64,000 nt of DNA from contig CAZYWJ010000010.1 of NCBI GenBank assembly GCA_964651785.1, positions 13,237 through 77,236 on the forward strand, given 5' to 3'. Source of the DNA: JAKVAV01 sp964651785. Its GTDB lineage: Bacteria; Bacteroidota; Bacteroidia; Flavobacteriales_D; Cryomorphaceae. Below are positions 1-7,684 of this stretch, piece after piece (position 1 is the stretch's first letter; each line of letters begins with the position of its first letter). The notes under the pieces are model-generated. The model was given only the letters and a program-made list of their open reading frames with translations, searched no databases and was not told where the DNA came from. A program made the position numbers and the translations under genes.

Positions 1-142
1 TGGTACCCGATGCGCCACCCGCGCGGAAAAAGTGTCTCACCACTTCCTGGCCGGCGCCGATTTCCGAAAAGGTCCCGTAAATATCCGGATCCAGATTGAT
101 CCTTAGTGCTTTTTGCTTGGAGGTAAGAATTACCCGTTCCAA
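1..142 (-). CDS. N-terminal fragment of a conserved Bacteroidota protein (function uncertain)
   Basis: The minus strand is open from about 142 to the window edge, so only the first 47 codons are visible. The peptide includes RINLDPDIYGTFSEIGAGQE followed by VVRHFFRAGGASGT. I recognise this as the start of a roughly 480-residue protein conserved in Bacteroidota and some cyanobacteria. From memory, databases label it variously as nicotinate-nucleotide adenylyltransferase or TonB-dependent receptor, and neither name can be tested here. No ATG lies in frame after the upstream stop, so I use the TTG at 142 as a provisional start. It is divergent from the MBL-fold gene. Confidence 0.55.
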   Translation of the reverse strand, partial: MERVILTSKQKALRINLDPDIYGTFSEIGAGQEVVRHFFRAGGASGT

Positions 143-258
143 TGTGTTTTTCTTCTTTTAAAGTGGCTTCAAAATTACAGTCTTTGACGGACTACGCCAA
201 TTATCTTTACCTTATTTTCACAACGGTTTGTTCGCTGCATTATTCTAATTTCGCAATA

Positions 259-1026
259 ATGCGCATTACCTTTTTAGGAACAGGTACTTCTCAAGGCGTT
301 CCGGTGATCGGTTGCACCTGCCAAGTTTGCCTTTCGTCAGACCCACGTGACAATCGTTTACGCACTTCCGCCATGGTCGAGGTGGATGGTCAAACAATTA
401 TCATTGATACGGGACCTGACTTTCGTCAACAAATGCTTCGTCACACACCCGTCTCAATGCCGAAAGTGATATTCACACACGAGCACAAGGACCATATTGC
501 CGGATTGGATGATATCAGGGCTTTCAATTTTAAATACAATCAGCCTCTTGAAATTTATGCGACTGATTCGGTGCAGGAAGCTCTGCAGCGTGAATACCAC
601 TACGTTTTTGCGGCTCAGAAATATCCGGGGGTTCCGCAAGTAAATCTTCACACCATATCGGGAAGTGAACCTTTCGAAATTGAAGGAGTTCGAATTATTC
701 CGATTCAATTATTGCATTATAAAATGCCGGTGCTCGGATTCCGTATTAAGAATTTTGCCTACGTCACGGATGCGAATTATATCAGTTCGGAAGAAAAGAT
801 TAAGCTGAGAGATTTGGATGTTCTGGTGCTGAATGCTCTGAGGAAGAAAGAGCATATTTCTCATTTTAATTTACGCGAAGCGGTGAACATGGTGAAAGAG
901 CTCAAGCCACGTAAGGCTTACTTTACGCATATCTCGCACTTAATGGGGAATCATGCTGAGGTTCAGGCAGACTTACCCGAAAACATCTTCCTCGCATCCG
1001 ATGGATTGACGCTTGATTTGGAATAG
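259..1026 (+). CDS. MBL-fold metallohydrolase (PhnP-like)
   Basis: This is a 255-residue metallo-beta-lactamase-fold protein. The zinc motif HEHKDHIAGLDD follows a strand ending IFTHE. A second histidine lies in the LLHYKMPVLGFRI segment, YVTDANY supplies the bridging aspartate, and a C-terminal YFTHISH supplies another ligand. The N-terminus MRITFLGTGTSQGVPVIGC is typical of the cyclic phosphodiesterase (PhnP-like) subgroup, so a soluble phosphodiesterase acting on a cyclic phosphate or nucleotide is likely. I start at ATG 259, where homology begins; the frame is open further upstream but that stretch is not family-like. The substrate cannot be read from sequence. Confidence 0.9.
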   Translation: MRITFLGTGTSQGVPVIGCTCQVCLSSDPRDNRLRTSAMVEVDGQTIIIDTGPDFRQQMLRHTPVSMPKVIFTHEHKDHIAGLDDIRAFNFKYNQPLEIYATDSVQEALQREYHYVFAAQKYPGVPQVNLHTISGSEPFEIEGVRIIPIQLLHYKMPVLGFRIKNFAYVTDANYISSEEKIKLRDLDVLVLNALRKKEHISHFNLREAVNMVKELKPRKAYFTHISHLMGNHAEVQADLPENIFLASDGLTLDLE

Positions 1027-1130
1027 ATCAGAGTTCAATTTATGAAATGCAATGGTTATTGCACTATTCAGTGTTTCTCCAACAATCTCATTTAATCTGT
1101 GTTCTACTTAAAACGAAACAATTATTAATC

Positions 1131-1343
1131 ATGGCAAATACAGAAACGCAAACTTGGCCTGATTTAGCAATCGGCTTATACGACAAATTAACGGGAAGAA
1201 ACGCGAAAATTTCCTATGATTTTGATGATATGGAAATCGATGTACCCAGCGGAACAAAAGAAAATCATCATGCTAAATGGAAGGTGAACGGAAAAGTGAC
1301 CATTTCCACTACCGATACCGCTAATAAAAGCTCGGCAAATTAA
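1131..1343 (+). CDS. Small conserved hypothetical protein (70 aa)
   Basis: A 70-residue acidic soluble protein starting MANTETQTWPDLAIGLYD. It has no signal peptide or membrane segment. The middle is rich in D and E (YDFDDMEIDVPSG) and the C-terminus is Ser/Thr-rich. ATG 1131 is chosen because the upstream extension of the frame is low-complexity. It ends 9 bases before the next ORF and may be cotranscribed with it. I do not recognise a functional family. Confidence 0.6.
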   Translation: MANTETQTWPDLAIGLYDKLTGRNAKISYDFDDMEIDVPSGTKENHHAKWKVNGKVTISTTDTANKSSAN

Positions 1344-1352
1344 GCTGAAAGT

Positions 1353-1658
1353 GTGAAAAAGCTATACATTTCGAGCGATATGGTTCTCCAATCAGAGATC
1401 GGAACGCTGGAGATTATTTCAAAAGGTGATAATCTCGAGCTCCACTTTGATGATTGGAAAACCATATCGTTCTTTTTAAAAGCAGGCAACCATCAAATTT
1501 CTGATTTTAAAAGCCTTTTGAAGCTGACCGGAAATTTAGCTCAACAAATAATCGTCTACAGTGGTGACTCCATCTTGCTTGCGGTGAAAGATGGCAAGAT
1601 TAAGAAATGGAGTTTTTCCTCTGTAATTCGTTATTTAAGATTTCGGCTATTTTCATGA
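1353..1658 (+). CDS. Hypothetical protein (101 aa)
   Basis: A 101-residue soluble protein beginning at GTG 1353 (MKKLYISSDMVLQ). An ATG at 1380 is an alternative start. It alternates beta-like segments (GTLEIISKGDNLELHF) with a basic C-terminus. It follows the 70-residue gene by 9 bases and converges on the minus-strand gene at 1677. No family is recognised. Confidence 0.5.
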   Translation: MKKLYISSDMVLQSEIGTLEIISKGDNLELHFDDWKTISFFLKAGNHQISDFKSLLKLTGNLAQQIIVYSGDSILLAVKDGKIKKWSFSSVIRYLRFRLFS

Positions 1659-1676
1659 AGATTTGAATTGCCTTGC

Positions 1677-1853
1677 TCAAGCCATAAATAGGAATGCTTC
1701 ATATACGAGAAAAGCAGGCCATACAATGGCTTTCAAAATACCTATCACTCCCATACCGAAACCGGTTGAGGTAGAGATAAAATAAACGGCCGCTCCGATG
1801 AAGCCCAAGCCGTAAATAGCCCCGTTCGGTGCTTGATCCTTTGCTTTAGACAT
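1677..1853 (-). CDS. Small two-helix membrane protein
   Basis: A 58-residue protein, MSKAKDQAPNGAIYGLGFIG onward, with two hydrophobic stretches (GAIYGLGFIGAAVYFIS and GILKAIVWPAFLVYEAFLFM). It starts at ATG 1853, one base beyond the end of the upstream haem-lipoprotein gene, so the two are probably translationally coupled. Small proteins of this kind occur beside cytochrome genes in Bacteroidota, and a role in that membrane complex is only an inference. Confidence 0.7.
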   Translation of the reverse strand: MSKAKDQAPNGAIYGLGFIGAAVYFISTSTGFGMGVIGILKAIVWPAFLVYEAFLFMA

Positions 1854-1854
1854 C

Positions 1855-2844
1855 TTATTTAGTTTTATGATTTTCTGCATTCATCTCCACTACCCAAATC
1901 CCTCGTAGCTCATTAGGTTTATACCCGGTTGCTTGATCTTCGGGGTATAGTTCATCTAAAACCTTAAGAGTTTTGTCATCAATATCCACTTTCGGCTCTC
2001 CATGACATTGTAGACACATCTGATTAGTAATGATCGGATAGTAACCAATCCACTTGTTGTTTTCAAACGAAATTTGCGGATCGATCTTTTCGCCATTTTT
2101 CAGATGATAAACGGCTGAGCGAATGTAATTTAATTCTTCCTCTGCCGCGCGATTTTTCGGGTTGCGGGGCTTGTCACTCACACGCCTTATCTCAGCTTTT
2201 GAAACCACAGCCATGCTATCCGTCAGCGGGATTGCTCTGGTATTGCAAAATGTAACCGCGCCTGATGTGCCTTTTGTTTGAATGGAGGTCATCAGGTTTT
2301 TACCCAGTTGAGCTTTAGTAGCCATCGCAATAGCTTTTCCTTCCTCCAAAGGTGTCAATTCAACATTTCCCTGTCGCCTTTGATATTTCCCTCTTTCTTC
2401 TTGAAAGTGATTTTGATACCAATTTGGCTCTTCGATAGGTCTATTGTAGAGGTATGTTGCAATAGCTTTTAATTCATCCGAATCAAAATCCATTTTAGGC
2501 ATTAATCCGAATTTTTGAATAGCTCCCGGCATTTTTGAGTTTGAAACATTCGGATTCAGTACAAATGTGCTGAGAGCTTGTGTAAATTCATCCAAAGTGG
2601 TTTTTTCATTGATATAGTGCATTTTGATGGCAGCCATGGGAGGCGCTATTCTGTTTTCCTTTGGGCCTTTCGGTGAATGGCAGGTAAAGCAATTTTTCTC
2701 TAACAGATTAAATCCTCGCTCCATATCTGAACTGATTAGGGATGCCTTTTCACTCGAACTTTTTTCATGTTTCTCCGATCTGCATCCATGGTTTATTAGA
2801 ATCAGAGATACTATTGCGGATAAAACGAGGGTCGATCTTTTCAT
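1855..2844 (-). CDS. Cytochrome c / DUF3365 (Tll0287-like) haem-binding lipoprotein
   Basis: A 329-residue lipoprotein. The signal peptide MKRSTLVLSAIVSLILINHGC ends in a lipobox-like HGC, so the mature protein is probably membrane-anchored outside the cytoplasm. The first domain has the c-type haem motif CFTCH followed by a cytochrome c-like fold with a PKMDF segment. The second domain (about residue 150 on) matches DUF3365/Tll0287-like haem domains and has CLQCH. ATG 2844 is preferred over 2880 because it places the signal peptide at the N-terminus. It is probably involved in periplasmic electron transfer or redox/ligand sensing. The gene is divergent from glutaminase. Confidence 0.85.
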   Translation of the reverse strand: MKRSTLVLSAIVSLILINHGCRSEKHEKSSSEKASLISSDMERGFNLLEKNCFTCHSPKGPKENRIAPPMAAIKMHYINEKTTLDEFTQALSTFVLNPNVSNSKMPGAIQKFGLMPKMDFDSDELKAIATYLYNRPIEEPNWYQNHFQEERGKYQRRQGNVELTPLEEGKAIAMATKAQLGKNLMTSIQTKGTSGAVTFCNTRAIPLTDSMAVVSKAEIRRVSDKPRNPKNRAAEEELNYIRSAVYHLKNGEKIDPQISFENNKWIGYYPIITNQMCLQCHGEPKVDIDDKTLKVLDELYPEDQATGYKPNELRGIWVVEMNAENHKTK

Positions 2845-2978
2845 CTGTTTTGCTTTGAAAGCTAAATTAGAAGAACTCATTTTTTCGTATGGCGACTTGG
2901 GTCACTTAGTTTGTACATTGATCCAAATGTCGATTGTTTATGAGGTCACTCGGCTGTGAATCCATATCTTCGAAAACT

Positions 2979-3902
2979 ATGCAAGAAAATACCCTTTCAG
3001 AAGATTTAACTGCGACCTATCACGAGGTGATGGCCATGAAAAATTACGGTGAGGTAGCCTCATACATTCCCGAGCTTCTATTGGTGGATGAGAATAAATT
3101 CGGGGTTTGCCTCACATCGGTTCGCGATGAAAGCTGTGGAGAGGGAGATTGCAATGAGGGTTTTTCTATACAGAGTATCGCTAAAGTCTTGTCACTAACC
3201 TTGGCTTTTAAAAAACTCGGTCGATCATGTTGGGAACGTGTGGATGTAGAACCGGCCGGAACCTCGTTTAATTCACTGGTTCATTTGGAATACGAATCGG
3301 GCATTCCACGAAATCCTTTTATCAATTCGGGAGCTTTGGTCGTTTCTGATATGTTGGTCAGCTTATTAGGAGATACCAAAGCAGAGTTCTTGGATTTTGT
3401 CAGGCTTCTGGCCAAAGATGAATCCATCAATTACGATGAAAAAACTGCTGCATCTGAATTTGAAGAAGGTTATCGAAACTTTGCGGTGGTTAATTTCCTG
3501 CGGTCTTTTGGAAATATTGAGAATGATGTGGAAGAGGTTCTGGACTTCTATTTCCACCTCTGTAGTATTAAGATGACTTGCACTCAGCTTTCACGAACAT
3601 TTCTTTTTTTGGCAAATGGTGGAAAAGACCCGGTATCCGGTGAGCGAATTTTGACGGTCTCACAATCCAAAAGGGTAAATGCCATCATGATGACTTGCGG
3701 TTTTTACGATGAGGCAGGGGAGTTTGCTTACGAGGTAGGCCTTCCGGGAAAAAGTGGAGTAGGAGGTGGAATCGTAGCCGTCAACCCCGGTTCATACGCC
3801 ATTGCTGTTTGGAGTCCGAAATTGAACCCTCAGGGGAATTCGTACCGCGGGATGAAATTCTTAGAGAAGTTTACGACCAAAACCGGGCATTCGATATTTT
3901 AA
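2979..3902 (+). CDS. glsA: Glutaminase A
   Basis: A 307-residue cytosolic glutaminase (glutamine to glutamate plus ammonia) of the beta-lactamase-like family, close to the usual 305-310 residues. The active-site SxxK lies in FSIQSIAKVLS. NPFINSGALV, the segment around ASEFEEGYRN, and GLPGKSGVGGGI near the C-terminus are family signatures. I start at ATG 2979 (MQENTLSEDL); the earlier in-frame ATG at 2934 adds an unrelated leader. It is a single gene with no operon partners, followed by a structured intergenic region. Confidence 0.92.
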   Translation: MQENTLSEDLTATYHEVMAMKNYGEVASYIPELLLVDENKFGVCLTSVRDESCGEGDCNEGFSIQSIAKVLSLTLAFKKLGRSCWERVDVEPAGTSFNSLVHLEYESGIPRNPFINSGALVVSDMLVSLLGDTKAEFLDFVRLLAKDESINYDEKTAASEFEEGYRNFAVVNFLRSFGNIENDVEEVLDFYFHLCSIKMTCTQLSRTFLFLANGGKDPVSGERILTVSQSKRVNAIMMTCGFYDEAGEFAYEVGLPGKSGVGGGIVAVNPGSYAIAVWSPKLNPQGNSYRGMKFLEKFTTKTGHSIF

Positions 3903-4059
3903 CTGGTAGCGAGTAGCTAGTATTTAGTATCCCGTAGCTTAAAATTGGTAAAATGGTAAAAGTGGCTTAAGAATTCTACACATTTACAAACCGAAATATT
4001 CTCTTTAGAAAGAGTTCTGTAATCCGTGCTTTTCGGTGGTACTTGCTAAAAAAAACTGC

Positions 4060-4130
4060 AAAATTGAATTCGTAATTGAAAAAAATAACACGGCACGGCG
4101 GGCGAGTGCCTTTCTCAGGAATTCAATTTT
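4060..4130 (+). terminator. Nested inverted repeat with U-tract downstream of glsA
   Basis: The outer arms AAAATTGAATTC (4060-4071) and GAATTCAATTTT (4119-4130) are perfectly complementary over 12 bases. An inner stem GGCAC/GTGCC (4092-4096, 4106-4110) closes a G-rich loop. The right arm runs into T residues to 4133. This could be a glsA terminator, but the 47-base gap between outer arms is long, and a small folded RNA or MITE remnant is possible. Confidence 0.45.
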
Positions 4131-4234
4131 TTTGGTCTAATGCCTTCCGATTGAGATTACATAATGTTTTCGCCTGATACAGGCAATATCGATTCAGGAA
4201 CAACCTCTGTAATGATCAACCCATATAAAAATTA

Positions 4235-4269
4235 CATTACGTAAAGTACGTCACGCAAAGTACGTAATG
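4235..4269. repeat. Short inverted and direct repeat cluster (CATTACGT / AAAGTACGT)
   Basis: CATTACGT (4235-4242) and ACGTAATG (4262-4269) form a perfect inverted repeat. Between and overlapping them, AAAGTACGT occurs twice (4243-4251 and 4257-4265). The arrangement resembles a protein-binding site. It lies in the convergent glsA/barrel interval, where a promoter operator is not expected. Confidence 0.45.
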
Positions 4270-4331
4270 AATAAAAGAGCCACCTTAGGAATAAGGAAAC
4301 TAAATATGCCTCACAAAGCTTATCTACACTT

Positions 4332-5246
4332 CTATTCCGGCAAGGGTATGCTATACACCAACCTCACTGAGGCGATGATTCCATCGGAAAAGGTGGCGTT
4401 GAGCGGGTCGCCGCGATTATCGCCGATACGCAGAATGCTGATGCGCAAATCGATTTTCTCGTCTTCATCGTATTGCTCATAATTTCGATCAAGAGCATAG
4501 CCGATGCGCCCTTCGGCAAAAAAATTCCCGAAAAGGTGATAATTGGTAAACAAGCTCAAGTCAATGCTGGTGCGCTCCATATAAGTGCCACGCGACTCAG
4601 CGCCGAGATCAAAGCTGGTGATCAATCCAAAGTGCGATAGACCGACCGTAAGCTTTTCCGACGCGTGATAATTCAGCTTTCCGTAAATCGGAAAGAGCCC
4701 CGCTAAGCTCCATTTGGGTCTGAATTGCCAAAGCACATCGACCAGTGGCACCAAAAGTGGACCTGCCAATTCTTGGTTGAAAAGAAAACCGTAGCGCAAA
4801 CGCAGCTTATCGTGATAGCGTTTTTCGTAAAGTCCGATAGCGCCGAATTGCCAAGCTCCTCCGCTCGGATTGTTGAAGTCGGTCATGTAGCGTGGCACGA
4901 AGAGCAACTGGATGGCGCGGTCCTTATCGAGCTTTTGCACCAAGCCGGTCTGAACGATGAAAGCGTGAAGATTCAAATCCGGAGCTGCGAGGTCGTCGTC
5001 TTCAAAATCGTTTCGAACCGTGCTTTGGGTGGACGTGATATTGTTGAACCAAACGGTTTTCTCAGAAAATACAACGGGCAATTTTACATTGGCAAAGAGC
5101 CCGGACTCCTGTGCTTCTCCTTCGAAATCATCATACGCCGTAGGCTGAGCCCATCGGGTAGATAGCGTCAAGAGATCGATGCGCTCTTGTGCATGAGAAT
5201 GCAAACAAGTACAAACTGCGATTAGAAAAAGAAAGCGCTGAGTCAT
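4332..5246 (-). CDS. DUF6268-family outer-membrane beta-barrel protein
   Basis: A 304-residue protein with a signal peptide (MTQRFLFLIAVCTCLHSHAQ) followed by alternating amphipathic strands ending in a terminal barrel strand (VRLVYSIPLPE). The order LPVVFSEKTVW, a FVPRYMTDFN-like segment and GPLLVPLVDVLWQF matches DUF6268 outer-membrane proteins of Bacteroidota, which have no assigned function. Its GC content looks higher than that of neighbouring genes, judged by eye. It is monocistronic and divergent from the membrane-protein gene at 5303. Confidence 0.8.
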   Translation of the reverse strand: MTQRFLFLIAVCTCLHSHAQERIDLLTLSTRWAQPTAYDDFEGEAQESGLFANVKLPVVFSEKTVWFNNITSTQSTVRNDFEDDDLAAPDLNLHAFIVQTGLVQKLDKDRAIQLLFVPRYMTDFNNPSGGAWQFGAIGLYEKRYHDKLRLRYGFLFNQELAGPLLVPLVDVLWQFRPKWSLAGLFPIYGKLNYHASEKLTVGLSHFGLITSFDLGAESRGTYMERTSIDLSLFTNYHLFGNFFAEGRIGYALDRNYEQYDEDEKIDLRISILRIGDNRGDPLNATFSDGIIASVRLVYSIPLPE

Positions 5247-5302
5247 AAACCGGCAGGCAATTTAATAGAGAATTCCATTTATTTCGCTTTTTTTGGTCAT
5301 TC

Positions 5303-6628
5303 ATGGAAATGACAAATGATTCAGAGCGCAAAAGTCAGTCATGGTTAGAGCGCGTGCAGGAGCAGAGTTGGGAACCTGAAATACTCATCTCCGGAATTAT
5401 TTTGTTCGGACTTTTTCAGATACCGCCCTACATCGAGCAGGCAATGTTTTATCTGGCGAATTATTCTCATTTGATTTTCAGCGGAGGTACGGTAGACGAA
5501 GGTTTAGGTGCACTTTTGCTAACGGCAAATATTTGGTTGATCATCGGATTTACCACCCACTTAATCGGTCGCAGTATTTGGGTAGCATTTGTGGGGATGA
5601 GTTATGTCTACAAAGACGGAATCATCTTATCAAACCTGAAATATCAAGAGAATTTCAAGAAGGCGATCGCTAAAAATTCAGATTACAAACTTTTAATACT
5701 TCGACTGGAGCGGTTCTGCAGCCGAATTTTTGCGATTAGCTTTCTACTCTTCATGTGTGTGGTAGGGATTTCGTTTTTTCTGGTAGTGGTTGGCTTTCTA
5801 ATAGTTTTAGGATTAGAGTTTATTCCTGATTTTGAGCGATTTTCCCCGTTTATCGATCCGGTAATAACAATCGTAAGTCTCATCTACTTCATAGATTTCG
5901 TAGGGCTGGGGGTGCTAAAAAGAATTCCGGTCTTTTCTAAAATCTATTACCCTTTTTACAAGGTGATGTCTTACCTCACTCTGTCACCACTATATCGAAG
6001 CATCTACTACGGCATAGTGACCAATCACAAACCTTGGAAGGTAGGTCTGAGCATGTTGGCGTTTGCCGTCATTACATTCCTGATGGGTAATAACTTGAGA
6101 AATGAAGAGAACTTCTTGGACATCATGATTTTCAAAACGAAAAGTGATGATGAGGAAATTTATTTCGGCCATTACGAGAATCTGTACGGTGATCATCCTT
6201 CACAAAGGATTCAGATAACTTCTGATGTTATTGAATCAGAAGTGCTTAGGGTTTTCGTTGTCCACAGAACCCAATATGAGCAAGAACAAATTTTGCCTTT
6301 GTGTAATTACGATTCATTAATTGAGCAGGAAGAAATTGACAAAGATTCGCTTGTTCTCGAGTGCTTAACTCAATTTTATGATTTGAAGATTGACGATGCG
6401 GAAGTTTCGGAGAACTTTTTATTTCATAAAAATCATCGTTCGGGTCAAGTCGGTTTATTCGCTTATCTGGATATATCTGAATTGGAGAAAGGATTGCATC
6501 GATTGAGTTTATACTACAATTTCGTTGTGGAAGGCGAAGAAAAACCAACCGAGATGGCGATAGTGGAATTTTACAAAACTCAACCTTCCAAAAAAGTAAA
6601 TTATGAAAACCAAACCCGAGAAGACTGA
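5303..6628 (+). CDS. Multi-pass membrane protein of unknown function
   Basis: A 441-residue protein. The first ~270 residues hold about six hydrophobic segments (for example ISGIILFGLFQIPPYI, SFLLFMCVVGISFFLVVVGF and SMLAFAVITFLMG). The C-terminal ~170 residues are soluble and rich in charged residues, probably one extramembrane domain. ATG 5309 is an alternative start. It overlaps the DUF1801 gene by 26 bases, forming a tight operon with it and with the secreted protein at 7003. I do not recognise a named family. Confidence 0.75.
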   Translation: MEMTNDSERKSQSWLERVQEQSWEPEILISGIILFGLFQIPPYIEQAMFYLANYSHLIFSGGTVDEGLGALLLTANIWLIIGFTTHLIGRSIWVAFVGMSYVYKDGIILSNLKYQENFKKAIAKNSDYKLLILRLERFCSRIFAISFLLFMCVVGISFFLVVVGFLIVLGLEFIPDFERFSPFIDPVITIVSLIYFIDFVGLGVLKRIPVFSKIYYPFYKVMSYLTLSPLYRSIYYGIVTNHKPWKVGLSMLAFAVITFLMGNNLRNEENFLDIMIFKTKSDDEEIYFGHYENLYGDHPSQRIQITSDVIESEVLRVFVVHRTQYEQEQILPLCNYDSLIEQEEIDKDSLVLECLTQFYDLKIDDAEVSENFLFHKNHRSGQVGLFAYLDISELEKGLHRLSLYYNFVVEGEEKPTEMAIVEFYKTQPSKKVNYENQTRED

Positions 6629-7013
6629 TCCCGAAGCTTTCATTTCTTCGGTAGAGTCTGATAAGAGAAGAGCTGATGCTGAAAAATTATTGGAAATGAT
6701 GAAACGTATTACGGGCGAAGAACCGGTGATGTGGGGACCGTCCATCATCGGTTTCGGATCTTATCATTATAAATACGAAAGCGGGAGAGAAGGCGATTGG
6801 TTCCTCACCGGATTTTCTCCGAGAAAGGCCAATCTTTCCGTTTACATCATGGCAGGATTTGACAAATATGAAAACTTGATGTCAAAACTTGGAAAACATA
6901 AAACGGGTACTTCTTGTCTTTACATTAACAAATTGGATGATATTGACCTCGATGTATTAGAAGAACTGATTCGAGAATCGCTCATTTACATGAAAAAGAA
7001 GTATGGAAATTAA
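6603..7013 (+). CDS. DUF1801 domain-containing protein
   Basis: A 136-residue soluble protein. The pattern of an N-terminal helical segment (ADAEKLLEMMKRITGEEPVMW), GPSIIGFGSYHYKYESG, and a C-terminal LYINKLDDIDLDVLEELIRE helix matches DUF1801 (YdhG-like fold). Its biochemical role is unknown. It starts inside the preceding membrane-protein gene (26-base overlap) and its end overlaps the next start by 11 bases, so translational coupling is likely. Confidence 0.85.
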   Translation: MKTKPEKTDPEAFISSVESDKRRADAEKLLEMMKRITGEEPVMWGPSIIGFGSYHYKYESGREGDWFLTGFSPRKANLSVYIMAGFDKYENLMSKLGKHKTGTSCLYINKLDDIDLDVLEELIRESLIYMKKKYGN

Positions 7014-7578
7014 GTTTGAATTAAAGTGCACAAGACTAATCCTGACAGTAGCATTCTTTCTCAACCTTGCTTGCGCCGAAGTAAGTGCTCAGAATTATTT
7101 TCCGGTTGAGCCGGAAAAGGAATGGGTTTATATTTATAACGGTCCTTACAATCCATCGGGAGAAGCTAAATCGACGGTGACAATAAGTGCAGAAAAGGTA
7201 AAGCGAGGCGAAGAGATGTACTACGAGATGAACAGCGTGTTTCAATCTACCGGAAGTTCAGAGCCCGGCTTGAGCCAAACCTTTGTTAGAAAAGCGGAAG
7301 ACGGTTCGGTGTACGGTATCAATCCGACTGTAGCTGAAGATGAATACTTATTCTTTCCCGGTTCACCTGAAGAGGGAAAAGTGTGGACAGGTTTATCCGG
7401 CAAATCAGAAATCGTATCGACAAATGAGCGCATCGAAACTCCGGGCGGCCAATTTGAAAATTGCGTCGTGGTGGAATCCTCTGCGGGAGAGGTGAAAGCT
7501 TATAGTTATTACCAAGAGGGAAAAGGGCTGGTAGCCATGAAGCTGGGCGATATGCTCATGATGTATTTGGAAGAGTAG
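7003..7578 (+). CDS. Secreted hypothetical protein (191 aa)
   Basis: A 191-residue protein with an N-terminal signal sequence (hydrophobic core LILTVAFFLNLAC, likely cleavage near VSAQ). The mature part is beta-rich and begins with an aromatic YFPVEPEKEWVYIYNG segment, seen in periplasmic Bacteroidota proteins of unknown role. The context around the only Cys does not fit a standard lipobox. It is the last gene of the three-gene operon and is followed by a hairpin. Confidence 0.65.
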   Translation: MEIKFELKCTRLILTVAFFLNLACAEVSAQNYFPVEPEKEWVYIYNGPYNPSGEAKSTVTISAEKVKRGEEMYYEMNSVFQSTGSSEPGLSQTFVRKAEDGSVYGINPTVAEDEYLFFPGSPEEGKVWTGLSGKSEIVSTNERIETPGGQFENCVVVESSAGEVKAYSYYQEGKGLVAMKLGDMLMMYLEE

Positions 7579-7610
7579 ATCTTTTCATGACCTGATTCGA
7601 TTATCGTATG

Positions 7611-7634
7611 AAAGGCCTTACCTTTGCGGCCTTT
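7611..7634 (+). terminator. Hairpin after the 5303-7578 operon
   Basis: AAAGGCC (7611-7617) pairs with GGCCTTT (7628-7634) across a 10-base loop, 33 bases after the last stop. There is no long T-tract, so terminator strength is uncertain. Confidence 0.5.
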
Positions 7635-7684
7635 AAAATTTGACTTATGGGTGAGACAATGCGGCTCGCCCTATTTTTTTGGTT

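Larger units (their letters stand above)
3903..4331. other. Intergenic region rich in inverted and direct repeats
   Basis: These 429 bases contain no credible gene. They hold a nested inverted repeat (4060-4130), a perfect small hairpin GCCTG-ATA-CAGGC (4172-4184), and a cluster of short direct and inverted repeats (4235-4269). The first 40 bases after glsA repeat TAG/TAGC words (AGCGAGTAGCTAGTATTTAG), a style of low-complexity linker seen in Bacteroidota. Confidence 0.6.

Noticed and set aside
4725..5165. Plus-strand ORF opposite the DUF6268 gene
   Set aside because: Shadow of a well-supported signal-peptide barrel gene on the other strand.
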